NCBI GenBank assembly: GCA_012838425.1
Contig: DUPG01000010.1
Span: 68,194-132,193, forward strand
DNA length: 64,000 bases
Direction: 5' to 3'
From: Clostridiales bacterium
Lineage (GTDB): Bacteria > Bacillota > Clostridia > Christensenellales > CAG-138
The notes beneath the pieces were generated by a model. The model did not search any database. It worked only from the letters and a program-made list of their open reading frames with translations, and had not been told where the DNA came from. The position numbers and the translations under genes were made by a program. Shown here in pieces: positions 52,179 through 60,708 of the stretch (the stretch's first letter is position 1; every line of letters starts with the position of its first letter).

Positions 52179-53434
52179 GCGATAACAGCAGCAACAGAAT
52201 TGTAATTCCATTAGGTCCTCAACATCCTGCGCTGAAAGAACCCGGCTCCTTCACATTGACGCTTGAAGGCGAGAAGGTTGTTAACGCAGTTATTGGCATT
52301 GGGTATAATCACAGAGGCTTAGAGAAAGCTTTAGAGAGCCGTACATATATCCAAAACCTATACATGATTGAGAGAATATGCGGTATATGCTCTCACACTC
52401 ACAGCGTTGCGTATTGCCAAGCAATTGAGGAGATGTGCGGAGTCGAAATACCCATGCGCGCAAAATACATTCGCGTAATAATAGCCGAGCTTGAAAGGCT
52501 GCACTCGCACTTGCTTTGGCTTGGAGTCGCGGCGCACGAGATTGGCTTCGATACGCTGTTCATGTATGCGTGGCGCGATAGAGAAATGGTATTGGATATG
52601 CTTGCCGAGCTATGCGGTAACCGCGTGAATTACGGCATAAACACGCTTGGCGGAGTACGCAGAGATATTGACGATAACGATGCGCACGAGATTAAGAAAA
52701 TACTTAGAGTACTGCATAATCAAATCAGTTACTATTTAGAATTGGCAACGAATGAGCCTACCTTGATTGCGCGTTTAGCAGATGTTGGCAAGCTGAATCA
52801 TGATGACGCGCTTAAATTCGGCGCGGTAGGCCCTGTTGCGCGCGCGGCAGGTATTGCAAATGATGTGCGTAAAATTGAGCCCTACGCCGCATACGACGAG
52901 GTTCCTGTAAATGTAATAACAGACGACCATGGCGATGTATTGGGCAGAACGCTTGTAAGAGTAAAGGAAATGCTTGAAAGCATAAGCATAATCCGCTATT
53001 GCCTTGACAACCTGCCCGCAGGTGAAATTCTTGCAAAGGTGCCGCGCAAGGTTCCCGCAGGCGAAATGATTTCGCGAACAGAAGCGCCAAGAGGAGAGAA
53101 CATACACTATATTAACTCCGACGGTTCTGACATTCCGTACAGAATAAGGGTTCGCGCACCATCTGAAGCCAACTGGCACGGTATGAAGCATATGTTAGAG
53201 GGCAGCTTTTTGGCTGATGTTCCTATCGCTATTGCTGCTATTGACCCCTGCTATTCCTGCACAGACAGAGCTATTTTTGTAAACTCCGATAACGGCGAAT
53301 CAAGGCTGTACGACTGGAAGGGTTTGCGTGAATACAGCATAAAATGGCATCGCGACAGGGGCTTGAACATAGCCGACATTCAAATACCTATGGCGAAAAA
53401 CTACATTCAGATACAGAGGAAAACGAATGATTGA
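52175..53434 (+). CDS. Group 4 [NiFe] hydrogenase catalytic large subunit
   Basis: The 419-aa active-site subunit. Both Cys pairs that bind the Ni-Fe centre are present: RICGICSHTH (L1) and IDPCYSCTDR (L2). NuoD of complex I lacks them, so this is a hydrogenase and not a quinone reductase. The N-terminal PLGPQHPALKEPGSF is shared by the whole family. About 60 residues follow the DPC motif, and the maturation protease encoded at the operon end may remove part of them. Hydrogen turnover is presumably coupled to ferredoxin. Confidence 0.93.
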   Translation: MSDNSSNRIVIPLGPQHPALKEPGSFTLTLEGEKVVNAVIGIGYNHRGLEKALESRTYIQNLYMIERICGICSHTHSVAYCQAIEEMCGVEIPMRAKYIRVIIAELERLHSHLLWLGVAAHEIGFDTLFMYAWRDREMVLDMLAELCGNRVNYGINTLGGVRRDIDDNDAHEIKKILRVLHNQISYYLELATNEPTLIARLADVGKLNHDDALKFGAVGPVARAAGIANDVRKIEPYAAYDEVPVNVITDDHGDVLGRTLVRVKEMLESISIIRYCLDNLPAGEILAKVPRKVPAGEMISRTEAPRGENIHYINSDGSDIPYRIRVRAPSEANWHGMKHMLEGSFLADVPIAIAAIDPCYSCTDRAIFVNSDNGESRLYDWKGLREYSIKWHRDRGLNIADIQIPMAKNYIQIQRKTND

Positions 53435-54368
53435 AGCTTTGACTGCGTTATTTAAAATACTGATTTTTCCGGGGTTCATGTTCCTCACAACATACGGTAT
53501 GCTTCTGCAATTCTTGGATAGAAAAATCTATGCGCGATTGCAGAACCGCTTCGGACCGCCCTGGTATCAGCCGCTTGCAGATTTCCTAAAGCTTATAGGC
53601 AAGGAAACCATAGTGCCTACATTGGCTAACAAGGGTATGTTTTCTACTCTGCCCGTAGTTTCGTTAGCTGCCGTATCAACCGCTTTTGTATATATACCCA
53701 TTTATAGAATGCAAGCCTCTTTTTCATTTGAAGGCGACTTGATAATTGTGCTTTACTTAATGGCACTACCCTCTATAACCACCTTCCTTGCCGGCTGGTA
53801 TTCACGAAGCGTTTATGCGACAATTGGCTCTGTGCGCACGCTTACGCAGCTATTTGCATATGAAGTGCCTTTATTTGCAGCATTGCTGTCGCCCTCAATT
53901 ATTTCGGGAAGCTGGTCAATCAGCGGAATGGCTGAATTCTACTACCACAACCCTACATTGATACTCGTAAACCTGCCTTCAATGTTTATTGCGTTAATTT
54001 CTATACAAGGCAAGTTGGCAAGAAAGCCATTTGACTCACCAGAAGCGGAAACGGAGATTGTTTCAGGCGCATTCGTTGAATATAGCGGAAGGCTGTTGGC
54101 AATTTTCAAAATGTCCGTTGACTGTGAGCTTGTGCTGCTTATTTCGCTTGCCGCGGCGATATACATTCCTTTATTCACAAACATAATTGTACTTGATATT
54201 CTACTATACTTTGCGAAAACTCTTGTTTTGCTGTTTGCGCTTTCAATTTTCAAAGCGGCAATGGCAAGGCTGAGAATGGATCAGATAATAAACTTTTGCT
54301 GGAAGGTACTGACGCCATTGGCAATGTTCCAGATTATCATAAACCTGATTGTAAGAGGTGCGCTATGA
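53427..54368 (+). CDS. NuoH/EchB-like membrane subunit of the hydrogenase
   Basis: The 313-aa integral subunit that connects the catalytic module to the membrane. Eight or so helices are predicted, with the NuoH marks DRKIYARLQNRFGPPWYQPLADFLKLIGKE and RKPFDSPEAETEIVSGAFVEYSGRLLAIFKM. The second block carries the Glu cluster of the coupling path. It overlaps both neighbours by a few nucleotides. Confidence 0.93.
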   Translation: MIEALTALFKILIFPGFMFLTTYGMLLQFLDRKIYARLQNRFGPPWYQPLADFLKLIGKETIVPTLANKGMFSTLPVVSLAAVSTAFVYIPIYRMQASFSFEGDLIIVLYLMALPSITTFLAGWYSRSVYATIGSVRTLTQLFAYEVPLFAALLSPSIISGSWSISGMAEFYYHNPTLILVNLPSMFIALISIQGKLARKPFDSPEAETEIVSGAFVEYSGRLLAIFKMSVDCELVLLISLAAAIYIPLFTNIIVLDILLYFAKTLVLLFALSIFKAAMARLRMDQIINFCWKVLTPLAMFQIIINLIVRGAL

Positions 54369-54730
54369 AAATAAGGCTTCCCGGCAGAATTCTTATGAAA
54401 ATGTTGACGACGCTTGTCAGCAAGCCTGCTACCAACACAAACCCGTATGACGCGACAAATATTCCGAGCAAATATCGCGGGCGAATCGTATATGACTCCT
54501 CAACCTGCATCGGCTGCGGTATCTGTATGCGCGACTGCCCAACGAAATCTCTGCGTGTTGAAAACATTGGCACAAAAGAGAATAAGAAATTTATAATGCA
54601 CTATAGCTTGGGAAGGTGCATTTTCTGCTGCCAGTGCGTGGACTCGTGCCCCAAAAAGTCATTGTCGCAGACACGTGATTTCTTGTTAGCCACGACCGAC
54701 AGCTCGGATTTAGAGGAAATAATGCGCTGA
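54365..54730 (+). CDS. NuoI/EchF-like two-cluster ferredoxin subunit
   Basis: A 121-aa electron-transfer subunit with two [4Fe-4S] motifs, CIGCGICMRDCP and CIFCCQCVDSCP. It passes electrons from a donor, probably ferredoxin, to the NuoB-like subunit. ATG 54365 after GAGGTG is used; the track start lies inside nuoH. It overlaps the protease gene by 1 nt. Confidence 0.93.
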   Translation: MKIRLPGRILMKMLTTLVSKPATNTNPYDATNIPSKYRGRIVYDSSTCIGCGICMRDCPTKSLRVENIGTKENKKFIMHYSLGRCIFCCQCVDSCPKKSLSQTRDFLLATTDSSDLEEIMR

Positions 54731-55221
54731 TGAGCCTCGATTGCTTAAAAGAAAAAATCAAGCAAGCTGAAAGAATCGCAATTATGGGCATAGGCTCTGA
54801 GTTAAGGTCAGACGACGCCGCGGGTATGCGCCTTATTAACGAACTCAATTGCTTGGGGTTGAGTAACTGCGATAATGTGCGCCTACTCTATGGTTCGACC
54901 GCGCCTGAGAATTTTACAGGTGAAATAAAGGCATTTTCTCCCAATTTGCTAATACTCGTTGACGCAGCAAGCATGGGCTTGCAGGCAGGAGCAATCAAAA
55001 TAATTGAAAGCGATGAAATAATGGGGGTTACTTTTTCGACCCATATGCTTCCACTGCCTATTGTACTGAACTACTTGAAGCAGGAAGCGTCATTTGAAAC
55101 TGTTTTGATTGGCATACAGCCAAAGAGCACAGATTTCGGAATTGAGATTTCGGAAGAAGTGACAAATAGCGTTTCTGAACTTGCGATATTCCTATATGAT
55201 TCGATAATTGCTACTCGCTAA
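54730..55221 (+). CDS. Hydrogenase maturation protease (HycI/HyaD family)
   Basis: A 163-aa endopeptidase that trims the C-terminus of the large subunit after Ni insertion. IMGIGSELRSDDAAGMRLINELN has the Ni-sensing Asp, VDAASMGLQAGAI the second acidic position and STHMLPLPIVLNYL the conserved His. It is the last gene of the operon. No hypA-F accessory genes lie in the window. Confidence 0.9.
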   Translation: MSLDCLKEKIKQAERIAIMGIGSELRSDDAAGMRLINELNCLGLSNCDNVRLLYGSTAPENFTGEIKAFSPNLLILVDAASMGLQAGAIKIIESDEIMGVTFSTHMLPLPIVLNYLKQEASFETVLIGIQPKSTDFGIEISEEVTNSVSELAIFLYDSIIATR

Positions 55222-55265
55222 TCTAATTTATTACAAGAGATACAAGAATCCACTTAATATTTTAA

Positions 55266-55294
55266 TTGTAATTGCACCTCTATAGTGTTATACT
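55266..55294 (+). promoter_or_regulatory. Promoter of the VanY-fumarase operon
   Basis: TTGTAA and TATACT are separated by 17 nt, about 25 nt before the ribosome binding site and ATG. Confidence 0.65.
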
Positions 55295-55320
55295 TTACAC
55301 ATATGGAGGAAAGCGTGTAA

Positions 55321-56670
55321 ATGAAAGGCATACATTCAGCACTTGCAGTCTGCTTAATTATTATGACCTGCATTTTACTTTGCGCGTGTGAGCCAAACAC
55401 GCTTGCCGAAAACACCAATACTGATAAGAACTACAACTCTAACAACAACGATAACGATATTGCAGATATTTCTATAACAAAAACCCATATAGTTCTAAGC
55501 GGCGAGTACAACAGAGATTTAACTGTTTACGGCTATACATATTATTTGCAAGCGAATAATGGCATAGATATATACGCCTTTACTAATCCAGAGGGCAACA
55601 TTTGCCTTCGCGCAGCTTGCGCTATAAAGATAATTGAAAATGATAACATAGTTAAAGTAATAGAAGGTATTTGCGCTGTAAAGGTTACGGACAACGGTAC
55701 AGCAATGCCCGTTCAATTGATTGAAGATGTTGCTAACGAGAATTTCGGTATGCCGACAATTACAATTCCAGAAAAGCACCAAGTACCAAACGGCTATTTT
55801 GAAGTTAAGGGCGTTGACGGGTGCTTTTACTTCATCAATAAAAACAATGAAAAGGTTTACAGAACATTCGCGGCATATCCCAATACTATGCCTGCGTTCT
55901 ATCCTTCAGACAGCTCAGGCAACATACCTTTAGGCGCATTGAAAGTAGATATTGAAAGGGATACGCTTGATTTTGCAAGCACGCCCTCCCCTACTGCTAC
56001 CCCAGCGCCAACACCTAAACCAACGCCCGAACCGTACTTCATAGGCGACGCGCCATTTGTGCTGGTGCATGATGTCAACCCCGAAACTCTAATCAACATA
56101 AATTTCAGACTAAGCGAGGACTATGTACCTGCTGATTTAGTAAAGGTATCAGACTATATAGACACTTCATTAGTAACTGTTAGCAGTACCGCGAAATATG
56201 CAAACCCAACAGCACTTGAAGCGTTTTCAAATATGATAGCCGCCGCGAAGGAGGACGGCGTTACAGGCTATTACTTAAGAAATGCTTACAGGTCGTATAA
56301 CGAGCAAGTGCGCCTATGGAATTACAGAATATCACAGAACAAGAACTACGGCAGAGTTTTGTACGAGCCCTTGGGAAGCGCATACCCCGGTTCAAGCGAG
56401 CATCAGACAGGATATGCCTTTGATATAACCTGCCTTGCTTCGCCATTAGCGAGCAACGATTTTCGAAATACCGAGAACTTCAAGTGGTTATCGAAAAACG
56501 CGCACAAGTTCGGCTTTATATTAAGATACAACTATGACAAAACAAGGCTTACTGGAATAAAATTCGAGCCATACCATTACAGATATGTAGGCGTTGAATT
56601 AGCAACCTACCTTTATGAGAACAACCTCTGCTTAGAGGAATACTATAACTCACCTGTCATTTGGAAATAA
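55321..56670 (+). CDS. VanY/LdcB-family D,D- or L,D-carboxypeptidase lipoprotein
   Basis: A 449-aa lipoprotein (lipobox ILLCAC) with a Thr/Pro-rich linker, an unassigned beta-rich region (about 60-235) and a C-terminal M15B metallopeptidase. The zinc motifs are SSEHQTGYAFDI and EPYHYRYVGVELA, and AYRSYNEQVRLWN is a typical family segment. It trims terminal D-Ala or stem peptides of peptidoglycan. The ATG follows GGAGGA at 10 nt. The fumarase gene starts 3 nt after its stop. Confidence 0.88.
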   Translation: MKGIHSALAVCLIIMTCILLCACEPNTLAENTNTDKNYNSNNNDNDIADISITKTHIVLSGEYNRDLTVYGYTYYLQANNGIDIYAFTNPEGNICLRAACAIKIIENDNIVKVIEGICAVKVTDNGTAMPVQLIEDVANENFGMPTITIPEKHQVPNGYFEVKGVDGCFYFINKNNEKVYRTFAAYPNTMPAFYPSDSSGNIPLGALKVDIERDTLDFASTPSPTATPAPTPKPTPEPYFIGDAPFVLVHDVNPETLININFRLSEDYVPADLVKVSDYIDTSLVTVSSTAKYANPTALEAFSNMIAAAKEDGVTGYYLRNAYRSYNEQVRLWNYRISQNKNYGRVLYEPLGSAYPGSSEHQTGYAFDITCLASPLASNDFRNTENFKWLSKNAHKFGFILRYNYDKTRLTGIKFEPYHYRYVGVELATYLYENNLCLEEYYNSPVIWK

Positions 56671-56673
56671 TAT

Positions 56674-57513
56674 ATGAGAGAAATTTACGCAAAAGCTATT
56701 AAAGATACTGTCAGCCGACTTTGCATTGAAGCGAACTACTACCTGCCTGACGATGTAAAGAATAGGCTTAGCGAAGCACGGGATTCAGAAGCCTTTGAAA
56801 CTGCAAGGTTCATGTTAGATGTGCTTATTCAGAATCACGAAATTGCTTGCAGTGAGCAAACACCCATTTGTCAGGATACCGGTGTGGCTTGCGTTTTCTT
56901 AGAAATTGGACAAGATGTTCATATAGTAGGAAATCTCATAGAAGCGGTAAACGAAGGTGTAAAAGAAGGATATGAAAAGGGCTATTTGCGCAAGTCTGTA
57001 GTGGCTGACCCGTTGAATCGCGTAAACACAAAGGACAACACGCCTGCAATGATATATACCGAAATAGTGCCGGGCGACAGAGTGAAAATAACCGTTGCGC
57101 CAAAGGGCTTTGGAAGCGAAAACATGAGTAAAATCGCAATGCTTACCCCATCCGACGGCGTTGAGGGAGTTAAACGCTTCGTTATTCAAACCGTTGAGAA
57201 CGCAGGCGCAAACCCCTGCCCGCCCATTTTTTTAGGTGTAGGCATAGGCGGTACATTTGATAAAGCCGCATTGCTCGCAAAAAAAGCATTACTGCGCAGC
57301 ACTGATGAGAGAAACGCAAACCCCTATTACGCTGAATTAGAATTAGAGCTTTTGCAATCAATTAACCGTCTTGGAATAGGTGCTCAAGGCTTTGGCGGAA
57401 AGCACACCGCATTAGCTGTAAACATAGAGTATATGCCTACTCACATAGCGGGACTCCCCTGCGCTGTTAATATAAACTGCCACGCCGCAAGACACGCAAC
57501 GGAGGTGCTATGA
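56674..57513 (+). CDS. Class I fumarate hydratase (or tartrate dehydratase), alpha subunit
   Basis: The N-terminal-type subunit of a two-gene [4Fe-4S] hydro-lyase, 279 aa. Motifs are SEQTPICQDTGVACVFLEIG with a cluster Cys, APKGFGSENMSKIAML, and GIGGTFDKAALLAKKALLR. The last 80 residues, including GFGGKHTALAVNIEYMPTH, are also typical. Fumarase and L-tartrate dehydratase cannot be separated from sequence alone. It overlaps the beta subunit by 4 nt. Confidence 0.93.
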   Translation: MREIYAKAIKDTVSRLCIEANYYLPDDVKNRLSEARDSEAFETARFMLDVLIQNHEIACSEQTPICQDTGVACVFLEIGQDVHIVGNLIEAVNEGVKEGYEKGYLRKSVVADPLNRVNTKDNTPAMIYTEIVPGDRVKITVAPKGFGSENMSKIAMLTPSDGVEGVKRFVIQTVENAGANPCPPIFLGVGIGGTFDKAALLAKKALLRSTDERNANPYYAELELELLQSINRLGIGAQGFGGKHTALAVNIEYMPTHIAGLPCAVNINCHAARHATEVL

Positions 57514-58064
57514 TGGTTCACTACATTAAAGCTCCGTTAGACAACGAAATTATACGCCAGCTAAAAGCAGGCGATATGGTTTACTTAAGCGGAACAATCT
57601 ACACAGCAAGAGATGCTGCACACAAACGCTTGATTGAGCTAATAAACAGCGGAAAAGACTTGCCTTTCAACATAGAGGGAGCCATAGTTTACTATGTAGG
57701 CCCTACGCCAGCAAAGCCCGATAGAGTCATTGGTTCAGCAGGTCCAACAACCAGCTATCGCATGGACGCATACGCTCCGAGGCTATTAGACTTAGGCTTA
57801 AAGGGTATAATCGGCAAAGGCGATAGAAGCGAAAGCGTTACAGACTCGATCAAAAAGAACAACTGCGTGTATTTTGCCGCAATTGGCGGTGCCGGCGCAT
57901 ACTTAGCCAATTGCATAAAAAGCTCAAAAGTAATCGCCTATGAGGATTTAGGTGCCGAAGCCATATACGAATTAGAGGTTGAAAACTTCCCCGTTATTGT
58001 AGCGATAGATTCAGAGGGCAGAAACTATTATAAGATAGGGCGAAACGAATATCTGAACTCCTAA
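57510..58064 (+). CDS. Class I fumarate hydratase (or tartrate dehydratase), beta subunit
   Basis: The C-terminal-type subunit of the hydro-lyase, 184 aa. Marks are LKAGDMVYLSGTIYTARDAAHKR, YVGPTPAKPDRVIGSAGPTTSYRMD and GIIGKGDRSE. It interconverts fumarate and malate with the alpha subunit. The ATG follows GGAGGTG inside the alpha gene. A low-stability AT-only hairpin at 58091-58107 follows the stop. Confidence 0.93.
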   Translation: MMVHYIKAPLDNEIIRQLKAGDMVYLSGTIYTARDAAHKRLIELINSGKDLPFNIEGAIVYYVGPTPAKPDRVIGSAGPTTSYRMDAYAPRLLDLGLKGIIGKGDRSESVTDSIKKNNCVYFAAIGGAGAYLANCIKSSKVIAYEDLGAEAIYELEVENFPVIVAIDSEGRNYYKIGRNEYLNS

Positions 58065-58116
58065 TCTTCATATTTATTTGAAAAGTTACATGAAAATACA
58101 ATTTTCATTTGCTTAT

Positions 58117-58145
58117 TTGACATTTCGATCCTAAAATCATATAAT
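58117..58145 (+). promoter_or_regulatory. Consensus sigma-A promoter of the M30-like protease gene
   Basis: TTGACA-17 nt-TATAAT, a perfect match, 36 nt upstream of the ATG. Confidence 0.92.
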
Positions 58146-58180
58146 AATTTCAGAAAAATAAATTTGTTGAGGTAAACAAT

Positions 58181-60625
58181 ATGAAAAGGATTATCCGATT
58201 GCTCGCGTTGGCTTCTGCATTGCTTGTTTTCGCTTCTATTCCTATGTCAAGCTATGCTGTGATTAAGTATGATTTATTTTTTGGCAGCAACGAAATTACC
58301 GAAAAAAAGTCGATTGGTACAGCAACTGAAAAAACAAAGTATTCGGGCGATTATTTGATTATCTTCAAACCCGGATACAACACATCAAGCGGTTCATCTA
58401 CCGGTACTTTTTCGCAACAGCCAATCGAAAACAATGTAACAAGCGAAGGCTTGAGCGAGAATGAAAAGCCTGCTCGAATAGACATTCACCCCGAAACACC
58501 CGATTGGATGCATGAGAAGATTCAGGAAAAGATTAAGAACAAAACAAAGGTAACATATAATGAAGGCGACAAAAAAATATTTTATGTTATAGACAATGTG
58601 CAAGGCGTATTGGTTCAATTAGAGTTTAAGCTCACTAAAGTCGGGACATATTGCTATGTATGGTCGCCTACTAACCCGTCATTCGATCCGTTAGAGAGCT
58701 TTAACCCTGCATACCCGACTATGGTCGCAAATGAATTCGACAGTAAGTATCCGCTTATGCTTGACGCGTTTGGCTCATATGTAGATGTTGACGGTTCCGG
58801 CAAAGTGCATCTGGTTTACTATGATATTATCGATGGCAGCTCCGGAGGAAGCTATATTGGCGGCTATTTCTGGTCAGGCGATATGTACTATAACGGCGTA
58901 ACAATGCTAAATATCGACACAAATCCCGCTTTAACATATTATGGCCTTGAAGACACATACAGCACATTTATTCATGAGTTCCAACACCTGATAAACTACT
59001 GTCAAACAGGCGGCGCTACTGAGCTATGGATGAACGAAGCCAGCTCAATGGCCGCTGAGGAGTTAATATATCCGAATAGTGCATTACCCAGCCGCATTAA
59101 CCAATACAACAATAAAAACAGTTATCCTAACTACCATAACGGCAAATCATTGTATAGCTTTGATAACTCTTTAGGAGCATATGGTATTGCCTGCTTATTC
59201 GGGCAGTATTTGAGAGTGCATACGGGCGACTATACCGTATTCAAACGAATTATTAACAATATAGCTGCTGGGCAGTCAACTGCAAACGCTATTAGGAATG
59301 CAGTTCAAGGCTCGCCCTTAGCCGGAATGACGCTTGACGAAATCAACATCAGCTTTAGAGCTGCTTTAGTGGCAAAGGAATCCACCGGCATATACGGTTT
59401 CAAAGGCGAATCCGCATTTAACGCTATTGGCAAGCCGTACATCACATCAAAAACTACTGTTTATTCCGGCGGCGCGGTCGTAATAAGACCTACTAACGGC
59501 GTATATACCGTTCCATCAGACGCCGGTAACGACTTAATATATGTCGGCATCAAGAACAACAAGGTTATACACGACCCCGAGAGTGTTGAAATCACGAATG
59601 GCGACATAGTTATTCAAAAAGACGCTTCACAAGCGCTTGAGGTCGAAATATTGCCCGAAAATTCGCAACAGTATGTAGTTTACACATCAAGTGATAGCAA
59701 TATTGCATTTGTATCAAACGGTGTAATATATGGTATTGAAGTCGGTACAGCAACTATAACAGTAAAAACAGTGAACGGCTTAACCGATTCCATACAGGTA
59801 ATTGTTACAGGCGAGACCATTTACCACACTGTACGATTTATTGACTATGACGACACCATACTTTCCATTCAAGAGGTAGAGCATGGCAAGAGCGCGGTCG
59901 CACCTCCTAACCCGTTTAGAGAAGGCTATACATTTATAGGATGGAGCGTTGACTTCTCCGTAATAGTTGCAGACCTCGATGTATATGCTGTATATACCGA
60001 AAACTATGTGCCTACTATTCGCGTAGAAGGCTTTACAATATATGCCGACAAGCACGCTGATAAGGTCGTAGTGTTCGGCGTTGCTAAGGGTGAATATACG
60101 ACATATGCGGAGATGGTTCAAAACGGTATGGTGTTCGCTTCATCATCAAAGCAGTTCACTGTGTATGAACCGGGTGTATATACTGTTTACCTATTTATGA
60201 CGGATAGCTATGAGTACTTCTTAACAGCTGATATAGCCGCATTGTCTATACCTAATGTTGCAATAAACAACAACATTGTAAGTTTAGAAGGCGATACCTC
60301 AAATGTTGCTCGCATAGGTTATGCGCTCGGTCAATACGACAATCTCATAGATATGATTGCAAATGGCATGTACTTTGCCCCAAGGTACAGCTTCGTAGTA
60401 AAAACTCCGGGTACATATACCGTTTATATACTCTCTGTCGACGGAATGGAGTACTTCGTCGAAATAACCGTAATGTTGGACGCGAATGCGCTTTTACCTA
60501 ACGCAAAGCAACAAACAGAGAGCGACGGTATAGGATTTAAGCCTATTAGAAATGCTGATGTGCCACTTACTGCTTTTACACCTTCAAAGATAAATACATT
60601 ATCAAGCATAAGACATAGGCTGTAA
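58181..60625 (+). CDS. Secreted M30-like zinc metalloprotease with Ig-like and InlB-like domains
   Basis: An exported 814-aa protein. A signal peptide (1-26) precedes a peptidase domain with HEFQH at about 265-269 and NEASSMAAEE (about 288-297) supplying the third zinc ligand, as in hyicolysin (M30) and related M6 peptidases. A Big_2-like Ig domain follows (VEITNGDIVIQKDAS...YTSSDSNIAFVSNGVIYG), then one InlB-like repeat (GYTFIGWS) and two similar beta-domains (IRVEGFTIYADK; VAINNNIVSLEGD). No dockerin or other anchor is visible. Extracellular degradation of protein is the likely role. Confidence 0.83.
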   Translation: MKRIIRLLALASALLVFASIPMSSYAVIKYDLFFGSNEITEKKSIGTATEKTKYSGDYLIIFKPGYNTSSGSSTGTFSQQPIENNVTSEGLSENEKPARIDIHPETPDWMHEKIQEKIKNKTKVTYNEGDKKIFYVIDNVQGVLVQLEFKLTKVGTYCYVWSPTNPSFDPLESFNPAYPTMVANEFDSKYPLMLDAFGSYVDVDGSGKVHLVYYDIIDGSSGGSYIGGYFWSGDMYYNGVTMLNIDTNPALTYYGLEDTYSTFIHEFQHLINYCQTGGATELWMNEASSMAAEELIYPNSALPSRINQYNNKNSYPNYHNGKSLYSFDNSLGAYGIACLFGQYLRVHTGDYTVFKRIINNIAAGQSTANAIRNAVQGSPLAGMTLDEINISFRAALVAKESTGIYGFKGESAFNAIGKPYITSKTTVYSGGAVVIRPTNGVYTVPSDAGNDLIYVGIKNNKVIHDPESVEITNGDIVIQKDASQALEVEILPENSQQYVVYTSSDSNIAFVSNGVIYGIEVGTATITVKTVNGLTDSIQVIVTGETIYHTVRFIDYDDTILSIQEVEHGKSAVAPPNPFREGYTFIGWSVDFSVIVADLDVYAVYTENYVPTIRVEGFTIYADKHADKVVVFGVAKGEYTTYAEMVQNGMVFASSSKQFTVYEPGVYTVYLFMTDSYEYFLTADIAALSIPNVAINNNIVSLEGDTSNVARIGYALGQYDNLIDMIANGMYFAPRYSFVVKTPGTYTVYILSVDGMEYFVEITVMLDANALLPNAKQQTESDGIGFKPIRNADVPLTAFTPSKINTLSSIRHRL

Positions 60626-60642
60626 GCTATCACCCTAAACAC

Positions 60643-60672
60643 AAGCGTGCCGAAACTATGGCACGCTTTTTT
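60643..60672 (+). terminator. Rho-independent terminator after the protease gene
   Basis: The stem AAGCGTGCC / GGCACGCTT has an 8-nt loop and is followed by TTTT. Confidence 0.9.
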
Positions 60673-60708
60673 CATGCAAAATTTACTCACAACAGCATAT
60701 ATTATCCT

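Noticed and set aside
45256-54730. Annotation as NADH:quinone oxidoreductase (complex I)
   Set aside because: NuoE, NuoF and NuoG are absent, the NuoD-like subunit keeps all four Ni-Fe Cys ligands, and a hydrogenase maturation protease ends the operon.
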